Shown: positions 52,430 to 62,357 of the stretch, one piece after another
Numbering within the stretch: the first letter of the stretch is position 1
Layout of the letters: each line of letters opens with the position of its first letter
Assembly (NCBI RefSeq): GCF_900176605.1
Contig: NZ_FXLP01000004.1
Coordinates: 372,001-436,000, forward strand
Length of the DNA: 64,000 bases
Source of the DNA: Peptoniphilus vaginalis
Lineage (GTDB): Bacteria > Bacillota > Clostridia > Tissierellales > Peptoniphilaceae
Direction: 5' to 3'
Position numbers and translations under genes: made by a program
The notes under the pieces: generated by a model
What the model was told of the DNA's origin: nothing
Seen by the model: only the letters and a program-made list of their open reading frames with translations
Database searches by the model: none

Positions 52430-53134
52430 ATGAATAAGTCAAAATACTTTTACGCAAAAGTATATGGTGACAGGGCACTGTTCACTTCACCAGAAAGTAA
52501 GTCAGGGGGAGAAAAGATCTCTTACAACGTCCCTACTAGAGAAAATTTGAAGGGAATAATCGACGCAAATTATTTTAAACCCACAATTACAAATGTGATT
52601 GATGAAGTTAGGATAATGAATAAAATCGAATCCTACACCCAAGGTATGAGACTTCTATTAAGAGACTATAGTGCTGATTTATCAGCATATACCTATTTAA
52701 GTGATCCTTGCTACTATGTAAAATTTCACTTTGAGTGGAATGAAGACAGAGAGGATTTAAAGAATGACAGAAACTTTTTGAAGCACGAAGCCATAACAGA
52801 AAGATCTCTTAAAAGAGGAGGAAGAAGACCAATCTTCTTAGGAGTTTCTGAGTGCCAAGGCTTCATCGAATGCTTGACAGAAGAAGAGTATGAAAATGAC
52901 GAGGGATATTACGATGATACTAATTTAGGTTTTGGACTTATGTTAGTTGGACTAATTTATCCAAAGAAGTATGGCGAGATGTTAAGGTCAGCCTATGGGC
53001 CAATAAATATGAAAAATGGAAGAATTACTTTTCCAAGGCCTGAAGACTGTACAATAATAAATGAAGTTTCAAATTATTCCTTTAAGGAGCCTGGCCTCAC
53101 AAGGACAGTAGACCAAGAATTAGAAGACTATTAA
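52430..53134 (+). CDS. cas5c: Cas5c, pre-crRNA-processing Cascade subunit
   Basis: A 234-residue protein. In type I-C systems, which lack Cas6, Cas5c cuts the repeat hairpin and stays bound to the 11-nt handle. The RAMP-like N-terminus is KYFYAKVYGDRALFTSPESK, SYNVPTREN lies near residue 32, and the catalytic Lys-His pair known from family members fits FLKHEAITERSLKRGGRR at K118/H119. The ribosome-binding site AAAGGAGG lies 8 bp before the ATG. It is the first gene of the operon that continues to cas2. Confidence 0.93.
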   Translation: MNKSKYFYAKVYGDRALFTSPESKSGGEKISYNVPTRENLKGIIDANYFKPTITNVIDEVRIMNKIESYTQGMRLLLRDYSADLSAYTYLSDPCYYVKFHFEWNEDREDLKNDRNFLKHEAITERSLKRGGRRPIFLGVSECQGFIECLTEEEYENDEGYYDDTNLGFGLMLVGLIYPKKYGEMLRSAYGPINMKNGRITFPRPEDCTIINEVSNYSFKEPGLTRTVDQELEDY

Positions 53135-53148
53135 TTGGAGGTGATACA

Positions 53149-55113
53149 TTGAGTTTTTTAACTGCCTTATACAATTCATATAACTTTGGACTCGAAAATA
53201 ATTTAATTGGAGATCTAAATGATAAGTCAAATTTAATACTACCAATTTATCACAACTCCATGAAGTCCAATGGCAAGAATATTGTAGAAATTTTAATAAA
53301 CAAGAGAAGTGAATTAGTTGATGCAAATTTTTTAGATGATGGCGACATTGTAATTTTTCCAGTAACAGAAGATTCTGTTGCAAGGTCTAGTGGCATTGCA
53401 CCTCATCCCCTCTTCGACAACTTTGATTATGTAATCCAGGACGATACAAAGAAGTCTCTCGCCTATATTAATCAACAGGAATCCTGGCTTAAGTCCGATA
53501 AAGATGACTTTGTAGAGATTGTTCACGACTATATAACAAAAGCAAAAGTTTTCGAAGATATACTTTCAAAACTTTATAAAGATTATAAAATTACAAAAGA
53601 TAAAGTTGTTGAATATGTAGATAATTCAGAAAAAAAACCAAAGACTGTGACTGCAGATTTTTCAAAAGTATTTTTAACTTTTGCAGTAGAAAATTATGAT
53701 GGCAAGAAAAACCTAAGCCTATCAGAAAATAAAAACTTGCAAGAAAAATTTATAAGATACACAGAAGAAAGTTTTGCAAGAGACAAGGACTCTGAAAAAA
53801 TAATTTGTAACATATCAGGGAAAGAAGACTTCTTGTGTCTAAAGCACAAACCTCTCATCGGTTCAGCAAGACTTATATCTCAAATAACTGCTAACAGTGA
53901 AAACTTCCTTGGCAGATTTGATAAGCCTGACGAAACTATAAAAATTGGAAAGGACTCAAGCCAAAAAATTATACAAATGGCAAAGGCCCTCTTAAGTGGT
54001 GAAAATACTTCCAGGTGGCTTGGAGAATTTACTTATGTTTTGAGCTGGTTCTCTGATGATATTCAAAATAAAACGGAGATGGATGTAACCAAGAAGCTAG
54101 AAAAAAGTATTGAAGAGCCAGATAAAGAAAGTTCCCAAAATTTTCAATTATTTATGCTTTCAGAAGATGATTTAAAAGGAATAAGTAAAGAAACTTCTAT
54201 GACTATAGCAGATAAAACATCTGAAGATATTGTTAGGTCCTTTACCAGTGGAAGGATAAGATTTAGCGAAGACTCTAAGTACTACATTGCAATAATTGAT
54301 AAAGTCAGCAATGGAAGGGTAGCCCTTAAATACTTTAAGGAAATGGATTCTTCAATACTCAAGGAGAACTTGGTTAAGTGGCAAGGTAAATACAATTGGC
54401 CTAGGTATACTAAGGAAATAGGAAGACACTTATACACTCCAAGTCCTTTTGCTCTAATCCAAACAGCCTATGGAGTTGAAAGAGATAAAGGCTTAGAAGT
54501 ATCAAAGAAGAGTTTCTCCACTGATCAATATAAGAATATCATTATGGCAATAGTTGAAGGCAGAGATATGCCTCAAAATATTATTAGAGCCTTGGAACTA
54601 AATATAAGAAATAGATTAAGTTACGATAAATCTTGGCAACAAGTTAAGTTGTGTGCCTTGGCAGTCCTAAAAGATAAGGAGGGAATTAAGAGCAATATGT
54701 TGGATAGAAAAGAAACTGATAGGTCCTACTTATTTGGTAGGTTATTGGCCCTTTACGAAAGATTAGAAAAGTTGACCTACGACATGGATACAGAAAGAGT
54801 TACGAATGCAGAAAAACTTTGGACTAGCTATGTAAATAAACCAGTCACTATGAACTTGAGACTTAGAAATTTAATTAGACCTTATGAAGATAAGCTACTT
54901 AATAATGAATCTAAGAGAGGAATATATTTCAAGATAAAAAGAGATATAAGAGAAGTTACTAATTCAATAAGTGAAAACTACGATTATAAATTAAAAGAAA
55001 CTAATAAACCTTTGGGGTCAGGTTTTATATTTGGCTATGAAGCACAAATGGCAGATTTATTTACTAAAAAAGAAGATAATGAAAATATAGAAAGTGAGGA
55101 AGAAAATGATTAA
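53149..55113 (+). CDS. cas8c: Cas8c large subunit of type I-C Cascade
   Basis: The 654-residue Csd1-family subunit that recognises the PAM and positions target DNA. FVEIVHDYITKAKVFEDI, DISGKEDFLCLKHKP-like NISGKEDFLCLKHKPLIGSA near residue 220 and ARWLGEFTYVLSW-like SRWLGEFTYVLSWFSDD near 285 are characteristic. The start is TTG with GGAGGTG upstream. Its stop overlaps the cas7 start by 8 bp. Confidence 0.92.
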   Translation: MSFLTALYNSYNFGLENNLIGDLNDKSNLILPIYHNSMKSNGKNIVEILINKRSELVDANFLDDGDIVIFPVTEDSVARSSGIAPHPLFDNFDYVIQDDTKKSLAYINQQESWLKSDKDDFVEIVHDYITKAKVFEDILSKLYKDYKITKDKVVEYVDNSEKKPKTVTADFSKVFLTFAVENYDGKKNLSLSENKNLQEKFIRYTEESFARDKDSEKIICNISGKEDFLCLKHKPLIGSARLISQITANSENFLGRFDKPDETIKIGKDSSQKIIQMAKALLSGENTSRWLGEFTYVLSWFSDDIQNKTEMDVTKKLEKSIEEPDKESSQNFQLFMLSEDDLKGISKETSMTIADKTSEDIVRSFTSGRIRFSEDSKYYIAIIDKVSNGRVALKYFKEMDSSILKENLVKWQGKYNWPRYTKEIGRHLYTPSPFALIQTAYGVERDKGLEVSKKSFSTDQYKNIIMAIVEGRDMPQNIIRALELNIRNRLSYDKSWQQVKLCALAVLKDKEGIKSNMLDRKETDRSYLFGRLLALYERLEKLTYDMDTERVTNAEKLWTSYVNKPVTMNLRLRNLIRPYEDKLLNNESKRGIYFKIKRDIREVTNSISENYDYKLKETNKPLGSGFIFGYEAQMADLFTKKEDNENIESEEEND

Positions 55114-55957
55114 CAATAAGGTAGATTTTATTTTTACAATTGAAGTTTCTGGAGCCAACCCAAACGGAGATCCTCTAACAGGTAATATGCCAAGAATTGA
55201 TAACAGAGGATTTGGAGAAATTTCAGATGTTTGCTTAAAGAGAAAAATAAGAAACAGGATGCAAGACATGGGTCATGACGTCTTTGTAAAATCACTTGAT
55301 AGGAGCGATGATGGTTTTAGGTCTCTTCAAAAGAGATTTGAAGATGTATTTAACAAAGAATCTGATGAAGAAGTTGAAAAGATAGCTAACGAAAAATGGA
55401 TTGACATTAGATCCTTTGGTCAAGTATTCACTTACCAAAAAAGAGCCTTAGGTATAAGAGGACCAGTTTCTATATCCATTGCAAAATCTATTGAGCCAAT
55501 AGAAATCACTACAATGCAAATAACTAAATCCATAAGTGGTATGGAACCGGCAGCTGGAAAAACTAGATCTGCAGATACAATGGGTACAAAACACTTTGTT
55601 GACCATGGTGTTTATGTAGTTAATGGAAGTATAAATTCCTACTTTGCAGAAAAAACTGGATTTGACCAAGAAGATGTTGAGACAGTAAAGGAATGTATAA
55701 AAACTTTATTCATAAACGATGTATCATCAGCAAGACCAGACGGATCCATGGAAGTTAAAGACATCTTTTGGTTTAACCACTCATCAAAGGTTGGAGATGT
55801 GTCAAGTGGAAAGATAAAGGACCTATTAGAATACGACCTACCTAACGCAGAGGACTTAAAAGTAAAATATGAAGACTACAATATTAGACTAGATCAAGAA
55901 AAATTAAAAGAATATGAAGAAAAGGGCTTGAGAGTAGAACACATTCAAGGAATTTAA
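55106..55957 (+). CDS. cas7c: Cas7c backbone subunit of type I-C Cascade
   Basis: A 283-residue RAMP protein (Csd2 family) that polymerises along the crRNA guide. The N-terminal block VDFIFTIEVSGANPNGDPLT and GVYVVNGSINSYFAEKTGFD near residue 172 are conserved. The thumb of each Cas7 subunit flips out one guide base in six, which matters for the promoter match described at 52356-52370. The ATG at 55106, rather than an upstream GTG, has GAGG at good spacing and gives the family start. Confidence 0.94.
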   Translation: MINNKVDFIFTIEVSGANPNGDPLTGNMPRIDNRGFGEISDVCLKRKIRNRMQDMGHDVFVKSLDRSDDGFRSLQKRFEDVFNKESDEEVEKIANEKWIDIRSFGQVFTYQKRALGIRGPVSISIAKSIEPIEITTMQITKSISGMEPAAGKTRSADTMGTKHFVDHGVYVVNGSINSYFAEKTGFDQEDVETVKECIKTLFINDVSSARPDGSMEVKDIFWFNHSSKVGDVSSGKIKDLLEYDLPNAEDLKVKYEDYNIRLDQEKLKEYEEKGLRVEHIQGI

Positions 55958-55958
55958 A

Positions 55959-56612
55959 ATGTATGCTGAAGATGACTATTTAATGTTAAATGGAATACAA
56001 CATTTTTTATTTTGCAAGAGGCAGTGGGCACTTATCCATGTTGAAAATATTTGGACAGAAAACTCCTTTACAGCAGAAGGTCAAGTCATCCATACAAAAG
56101 TAGATCAACCTTTCATAAAAGAAAAGAGAAAAGATCTAATAATATCAAGAGCCATGTCATTGAGTTCCAAATCTTTGGGACTCTCTGGCAGGCTAGATGT
56201 AATTGAATTTCACAAGTCAGATGAAGGAGTAGAATTAAAAAACAGGAAGGGAAAGTGGCTGCCAGTAATCGTAGAATATAAACGAGGTAAGAAGAAAAAG
56301 TACAACTACGACAATGCACAACTAATGGCACAGGCAATTTGTATAGAGGAAAACTTCAATATCAAATTAGACTATGGATATCTTTATTACAATGAAACAG
56401 ACACAAGAGATAAAGTTGACTTTACTGATGAGCTTAGAAATTTAACTATAAAAGCAGCCCAAGATATGCACTATTATTACAAGAATAAAATTATTCCTAA
56501 GGCAGAAAATTATAAAAATTGCAGGATGTGTTCCTTGTATGATGAGTGCAATCCAAGATTAACAAAAAAGATAAAAAATGTTGCTAACTATATCTATGGG
56601 GCAGAATTATGA
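55959..56612 (+). CDS. cas4: Cas4 nuclease
   Basis: A 217-residue RecB-like exonuclease with a four-cysteine iron-sulfur cluster that trims and orients prespacers by PAM. CKRQWALIHVENIW near residue 24 provides the first cysteine; nuclease motifs are GRLDVIEF near 78 and PVIVEYKRGKKKK near 105; the final cysteines are in CRMCSLYDECNPRL near 192. It overlaps cas1 by 4 bp. Confidence 0.93.
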   Translation: MYAEDDYLMLNGIQHFLFCKRQWALIHVENIWTENSFTAEGQVIHTKVDQPFIKEKRKDLIISRAMSLSSKSLGLSGRLDVIEFHKSDEGVELKNRKGKWLPVIVEYKRGKKKKYNYDNAQLMAQAICIEENFNIKLDYGYLYYNETDTRDKVDFTDELRNLTIKAAQDMHYYYKNKIIPKAENYKNCRMCSLYDECNPRLTKKIKNVANYIYGAEL

Positions 56613-57640
56613 AAAAATTACTGAACACCTTATATGTAATAAATCCTGATTATTATCTGAGAAAAGAAGGAAGAAATATTTCCATAACAGAGGATTCAAA
56701 TAGAATTGCAAGATACCCCATCCACATATTAAAGCAAATAGTTTGCTTCAACTACATGGGTGTCAGCCCAGACCTTATGAAGATGTGCATGGAAGAAAAT
56801 GTAGCGATAACATTCTTCACACCCTACGGAAAGTATTGTGGAAGAGTAATAGGAGCATCTTATGGAAATATTTATACGAGAAAGAAACAATACAAAATGC
56901 AAGAATCAGAGGAGTCATTAGATTTTGTAAAAAATATAATTTATGCTAAGGCCTACAACTCTAGGAAGGTTTTAATAAGAGGGAAGTTAGATAATAAAGA
57001 CAAGGTAGACGTCAAAAGGTTAGAAGAAGTAATAGAAGCAATAAAGCTACTTATGCTAGAAATAAAAAATTGTAAAAACAAAGATAGTGTAAGAGGCATT
57101 GAGGGAATAATTGCAAAAGGCTACTTCTCTGTCCTAGATGAATTAATAATTAAGCAAAGAGAAGACTTTTTCTTTATTGATAGGAGCAAGAGACCACCAA
57201 TGGACAGATTTAATGCCTTAATATCTTTTCTCTACTCCCTACTCACCAATAACATTGCCGCAGCTCTTGAAGGAGTGGGAATAGATTCTTATGCAGGATT
57301 CTTTCACACAGATAGACCAGGTAGAGTTAGTATGGCACTAGACATAATTGAGGAGATGCGAGCCTTTCTAGTTGATAAGTTCACACTATCAATGATAAAC
57401 TTAAATAGAATAAACAAGAACCATTTTGAAGTTAAAGAAAATGGAGCCACACTCCTAAACGAAAAGGGAAGACAGGTAGTTTTAGAAAACTGGAACAAGA
57501 GAGAACAAGAAGAAATCTACCATCCATTTTTTGAGGAAAACATAAAAATTGGACTGCTCCCTCACGCACAAGCCCTCTTATTAAATTCTTATCTTAGAGG
57601 AGACATAGAGGCCTATCCACCCTTTATGATAGGAGGCTAA
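56609..57640 (+). CDS. cas1: Cas1 integrase, type I-C
   Basis: The 343-residue metal-dependent integrase of the spacer-acquisition complex. Catalytic residues fit E in RGIEGIIAKGYFSVLDELI near 165, H in GFFHTDRPGRVSMALDIIEE near 232, and D in the same block near 245. Length is normal and no lesion is visible. It is coupled to cas4 upstream and cas2 downstream. Confidence 0.96.
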   Translation: MKKLLNTLYVINPDYYLRKEGRNISITEDSNRIARYPIHILKQIVCFNYMGVSPDLMKMCMEENVAITFFTPYGKYCGRVIGASYGNIYTRKKQYKMQESEESLDFVKNIIYAKAYNSRKVLIRGKLDNKDKVDVKRLEEVIEAIKLLMLEIKNCKNKDSVRGIEGIIAKGYFSVLDELIIKQREDFFFIDRSKRPPMDRFNALISFLYSLLTNNIAAALEGVGIDSYAGFFHTDRPGRVSMALDIIEEMRAFLVDKFTLSMINLNRINKNHFEVKENGATLLNEKGRQVVLENWNKREQEEIYHPFFEENIKIGLLPHAQALLLNSYLRGDIEAYPPFMIGG

Positions 57641-57641
57641 A

Positions 57642-57935
57642 ATGCAAGTATTAATTACTTACGATGTAGAAACAGTAACGCCAGCTGGCAAAAAAAGATT
57701 AAGACAGGTAGCAAAAGTCTGTCTTGATTATGGACAAAGAGTACAGAACTCAGTCTTTGAACTAAATATTTATCCAGCCGACTTGGTAGAAATAAAAAAC
57801 AAATTAGAAAAAATAATTGATTCCAAAAAAGATTCCATAAGAATTTATAATTTAGGGAAAAATTGGGAGAGAAGAGTTGAAAGCCTGGGAAGAGACGATA
57901 CTTATAACCCAGAAAAAGATTTATTGATCTTGTAG
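57642..57935 (+). CDS. cas2: Cas2
   Basis: The 97-residue dimeric partner of Cas1 in spacer integration. MQVLITYDVETVTPAGKKRL carries the conserved early aspartate (D8), followed by GQRVQNSVFELNI near residue 30. It starts one base after the cas1 stop. The CRISPR leader begins immediately downstream. Confidence 0.96.
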   Translation: MQVLITYDVETVTPAGKKRLRQVAKVCLDYGQRVQNSVFELNIYPADLVEIKNKLEKIIDSKKDSIRIYNLGKNWERRVESLGRDDTYNPEKDLLIL

Positions 57936-58066
57936 GACTTGTGAGATTTGGACCTGGACATAAAAAGCCTAGACCTAACTCATAAAAAACAAGGAAAAAA
58001 GAGACAAAACTCTTTAAAAAATGATTAGCTGTATTTTTTAGCAGGAGATAATGGCTAAAAAATACG
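57936..58066 (+). promoter_or_regulatory. CRISPR leader with terminal palindrome
   Basis: The 131-bp AT-rich leader separates cas2 from the first repeat. Its last 35 bp form a perfect 12-bp inverted repeat GTATTTTTTAGC (58031-58042) and GCTAAAAAATAC (58054-58065), loop AGGAGATAATG, ending one base before repeat 1. This may help Cas1-Cas2 recognise the leader-repeat junction, or be an mRNA hairpin that separates cas2 message from pre-crRNA. Confidence 0.75.
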
Positions 58067-61000
58067 GTCGCACCCCTCGCGGGTGCGTGGATTGAAATCT
58101 ATAATCACATTTCCAAAAATTACATCATTTAGAAGTCGCACCCCTCGCGGGTGCGTGGATTGAAATCCCCCGGTTGATAGGTTGACACTTTCGGCGGCTC
58201 CGTCGCACCCCTCGCGGGTGCGTGGATTGAAATAGCGATAGAAATGAAGCTAGAAATTATGGAAGAGAGTCGCACCCCTCGCGGGTGCGTGGATTGAAAT
58301 AATTCTATCTACATTACCACGAGCTATGCCTGCCAAGTCGCACCCCTCGCGGGTGCGTGGATTGAAATTTCTTGGACACTGTTTCGGACCGCAGATTGTC
58401 GGAGTCGCACCCCTCGCGGGTGCGTGGATTGAAATCTAAAAGTGCATGGTAAGGGGGCAAAAGAAAGAATTGTCGCACCCCTCGCGGGTGCGTGGATTGA
58501 AATTATTGTCCTCTGACTTGGCTCACTATATAGGCTTAGTCGCACCCCTCGCGGGTGCGTGGATTGAAATGTCTAAAAAATTTCTTTGTAAAAATTCTAG
58601 GTATGTCGCACCCCTCGCGGGTGCGTGGATTGAAATTTAAGAGAATCAACAATAGATAACGAAGAACAATCATAAAAGTCGCACCCCTCGCGGGTGCGTG
58701 GATTGAAATATTTATTTTGGTTATTCTGTTGTTTTAAGATGGGGTCGCACCCCTCGCGGGTGCGTGGATTGAAATGATTTTCTCAATCTTATATACATAT
58801 CCCTAGCACAAGTCGCACCCCTCGCGGGTGCGTGGATTGAAATCTTATAATAATCAACTACAATTTTAGGCAAAGTAGTCGCACCCCTCGCGGGTGCGTG
58901 GATTGAAATAATTAACCTACTCTAACAAGACCACCACCAAAATTGTCGCACCCCTCGCGGGTGCGTGGATTGAAATATTAAATAAAAAGAAACTCATTAC
59001 GTGGACTTCTGCGTCGCACCCCTCGCGGGTGCGTGGATTGAAATTATTTTTAAGTTATTTATTATTTACAAGAAAGAAAGTCGCACCCCTCGCGGGTGCG
59101 TGGATTGAAATAACCTTTGCAACTCCTGCAAAATCGCCATAGATTAGTCGCACCCCTCGCGGGTGCGTGGATTGAAATCTCAAATGACTTATCTTTACGC
59201 TCCATATAGTTATGTCGCACCCCTCGCGGGTGCGTGGATTGAAATATGATGCTCTTGATAATCTATTATTGACTGTTGATAGTCGCACCCCTCGCGGGTG
59301 CGTGGATTGAAATTCCATTTCTTAGTGCTGCGATTTGGTCTCTTGCCTGTCGCACCCCTCGCGGGTGCGTGGATTGAAATTACTCCTACCATTTCATACA
59401 CCTGTACCTGCTGCGTCGCACCCCTCGCGGGTGCGTGGATTGAAATCGTCGTCGATTGAAGTCACGTAGTCAAAATCTACAGGTCGCACCCCTCGCGGGT
59501 GCGTGGATTGAAATCCTGTGCAAAGTTAGGATCATCTTGCGTTAATATAAGTCGCACCCCTCGCGGGTGCGTGGATTGAAATATGGTCAAAGTGGGAAGT
59601 GCGACAAGTTATATATGTCGCACCCCTCGCGGGTGCGTGGATTGAAATAAGTAATGCCTTAAAAGTTCCAATCCTTAACTCGAGTCGCACCCCTCGCGGG
59701 TGCGTGGATTGAAATATTTCCTCTAGGTTGTACCTGTCCTTGTCGTCAGAAAGTCGCACCCCTCGCGGGTGCGTGGATTGAAATTAATTTAAAAGTATCT
59801 CAAAGGAAACGGAAAGGGGGTCGCACCCCTCGCGGGTGCGTGGATTGAAATAATTGCAGAATTAGACAAAAAATCATTTTTAGATGTCGCACCCCTCGCG
59901 GGTGCGTGGATTGAAATGTATTCTGGTACTCCTGGTAGTGGTAAATCCTTGCATGTCGCACCCCTCGCGGGTGCGTGGATTGAAATGCTATGTTGCTCAC
60001 GATATACTTACTTGTTAAGTTGTCGCACCCCTCGCGGGTGCGTGGATTGAAATATCAAATGGCGTGTATGGATCCATCAACCTCACACGTCGCACCCCTC
60101 GCGGGTGCGTGGATTGAAATTAATCAAATAAAATTTTAGTGAGGTTTTTATGTTAGTCGCACCCCTCGCGGGTGCGTGGATTGAAATTTAAAAGATAATG
60201 ATGTAGGTTTACTTTTATCAGGTCGCACCCCTCGCGGGTGCGTGGATTGAAATTTAAAAGATAATGATGTAGGTTTACTTTTATCAGGTCGCACCCCTCG
60301 CGGGTGCGTGGATTGAAATATGATTTGCCGCCTGAATTATATGCTTGATCCCCGTCGCACCCCTCGCGGGTGCGTGGATTGAAATAGAAAAATCAGGATT
60401 AGCAGGAAAATGGCTAAAAAGTCGCACCCCTCGCGGGTGCGTGGATTGAAATGTCATTATAACCAATCCAGGATATTACAAAATTATGTCGCACCCCTCG
60501 CGGGTGCGTGGATTGAAATAGCATTCTAGTGATAGCAGTAGCCGCAATGTATTTGTCGCACCCCTCGCGGGTGCGTGGATTGAAATACGGATTTATCGAT
60601 GGTATGGAATTTGAAATTACATGTCGCACCCCTCGCGGGTGCGTGGATTGAAATGTCAATCTTTTCGTTTTGTCCTTGTAGGGATAATTGTCGCACCCCT
60701 CGCGGGTGCGTGGATTGAAATAACATACATAGTGTCCGTGATAAAAAGTAACCTCTCATGTCGCACCCCTCGCGGGTGCGTGGATTGAAATCCAGATTTT
60801 AAACAAGTAAGGGAAATGGCAATTAAGTCGCACCCCTCGCGGGTGCGTGGATTGAAATGTGATTGATAATTGTACTTTCAATCAAATTTTCTTGTCGCAC
60901 CCCTCGCGGGTGCGTGGATTGAAATTATAAAAATGTTAAAAATAGAGAGACGGCAGCTGCAGGTCGCACCCCTCGCGGGTGCGTGGATTGAAATTATTGA

Positions 61001-62127
61001 TTTCGCACCCTGCTTCTGCTCCTGCTACCCGTCGCACCCCTCGCGGGTGCGTGGATTGAAATATCAAGGTTTTCTAGTGGGTTTGCTGTTGCTTCTGTCG
61101 CACCCCTCGCGGGTGCGTGGATTGAAATTCTTGAGAAGATAACTTTTCAAAATGACGACCTAGTCGCACCCCTCGCGGGTGCGTGGATTGAAATATTTAG
61201 AAAAATGAGAAGATTAAAAAATGGAATGGTCGCACCCCTCGCGGGTGCGTGGATTGAAATAACTCTTGCATCAGTTTATAGGTCAAATTTATTGTAGTCG
61301 CACCCCTCGCGGGTGCGTGGATTGAAATACCATCTACAGATGGTATTGAAAATGATATCAAGAGGTCGCACCCCTCGCGGGTGCGTGGATTGAAATATAA
61401 GAAGATACCAGATTTTTTGAATTAAAACTTCGTCGCACCCCTCGCGGGTGCGTGGATTGAAATAAGGCAATACCAGGACAATTTGGAACTGTCAAAACGT
61501 CGCACCCCTCGCGGGTGCGTGGATTGAAATGCTCTCCATACTGCACAACACTTACTGCTGCATTTGTCGCACCCCTCGCGGGTGCGTGGATTGAAATCTG
61601 TTCCTTCAGCGGCAAAAACAGAAGAGTTAAGGTCGCACCCCTCGCGGGTGCGTGGATTGAAATAAGTTGCTCCACATAGTTATATAGGTTTATGTAAGTC
61701 GCACCCCTCGCGGGTGCGTGGATTGAAATACATATTAGTTGCCCTTTTCTAACACTATCATCAGTCGCACCCCTCGCGGGTGCGTGGATTGAAATCTGTT
61801 CCTTCAGCGGCAAAAACAGAAGAGTTAAGGTCGCACCCCTCGCGGGTGCGTGGATTGAAATAAGTTGCTCCACATAGTTATATAGGTTTATGTAAGTCGC
61901 ACCCCTCGCGGGTGCGTGGATTGAAATACATATTAGTTGCCCTTTTCTAACACTATCATCAGTCGCACCCCTCGCGGGTGCGTGGATTGAAATGTCTAAT
62001 GTCTATGTTTAATATTAATTATTTATTTGTCGCACCCCTCGCGGGTGCGTGGATTGAAATGAGTACGCTAAAGGTGACACAGTAGAGCAATTAATGTCGC
62101 ACCCCTCGCGGGTGCGTGGATTGAAAT
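58067..62127 (+). CRISPR. Type I-C CRISPR array, 61 repeats and 60 spacers
   Basis: I count 61 copies of a 32-bp repeat, from 58067-58098 to 62096-62127, identical as far as I read them. The repeat begins GTCGCACC, forms a 7-bp stem CGCACCC/GGGTGCG with loop CTCGC, and ends with the 11-nt handle TGGATTGAAAT, the standard type I-C form. Spacers are about 33-37 bp. Spacers 32 and 33 (60188-60221 and 60254-60287) are identical. Spacers 53-55 repeat exactly as 56-58, a 198-bp duplication (61566-61763 and 61764-61961). Open frames across the array are repeat artefacts. The leader is at the left, so spacers at the left are newest. Confidence 0.98.
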
Positions 62128-62153
62128 TTTAATATAATAAGGTGATTTACTAT

Positions 62154-62321
62154 ATGAAAAATAATTTTTTAAATTTATTTACTTTAATAACTTATCTTAT
62201 AGGTTTTGTTTTAATTATATTGTCTAATATATATAAAAACATATATTTAGCGAAAGTAGCTATGGGGTTTTATGTTTTATTTGGTTTGATTTTAATTTTT
62301 GCCTTTTGGTTAAAAAAATAA
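62154..62321 (+). CDS. 55-residue membrane protein inside the array trailer
   Basis: I do not recognise this protein. It begins MKNNFLNLFTLITYLIGFVL and has two membrane helices (about residues 5-23 and 35-52) with a LysLys end. AAGGTGATT lies before the ATG. The gene sits between the last perfect repeat and a degenerate repeat at 62358-62389, an unusual place for a gene. A small hydrophobic protein there could be an insertion passenger or a toxin-like peptide, but nothing in the sequence decides. Confidence 0.55.
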   Translation: MKNNFLNLFTLITYLIGFVLIILSNIYKNIYLAKVAMGFYVLFGLILIFAFWLKK

Positions 62322-62357
62322 TATATTCTTCAAATGAATAAATATAAAAACGATTCA

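Noticed and set aside
60124-60155. Spacer 31 resembles the cas3 start region (both end in a gene-start-like TTTTTATGTTA or TTTTATGTTA)
   Set aside because: Only about 10 bases align without gaps; it is better explained as a protospacer from another gene start than as self-targeting.
58324-61873. Several open frames of 60-171 codons across the CRISPR array
   Set aside because: They consist of the translated 32-bp repeat and spacers, have no ribosome-binding sites, and occur on both strands because the repeat lacks stops.
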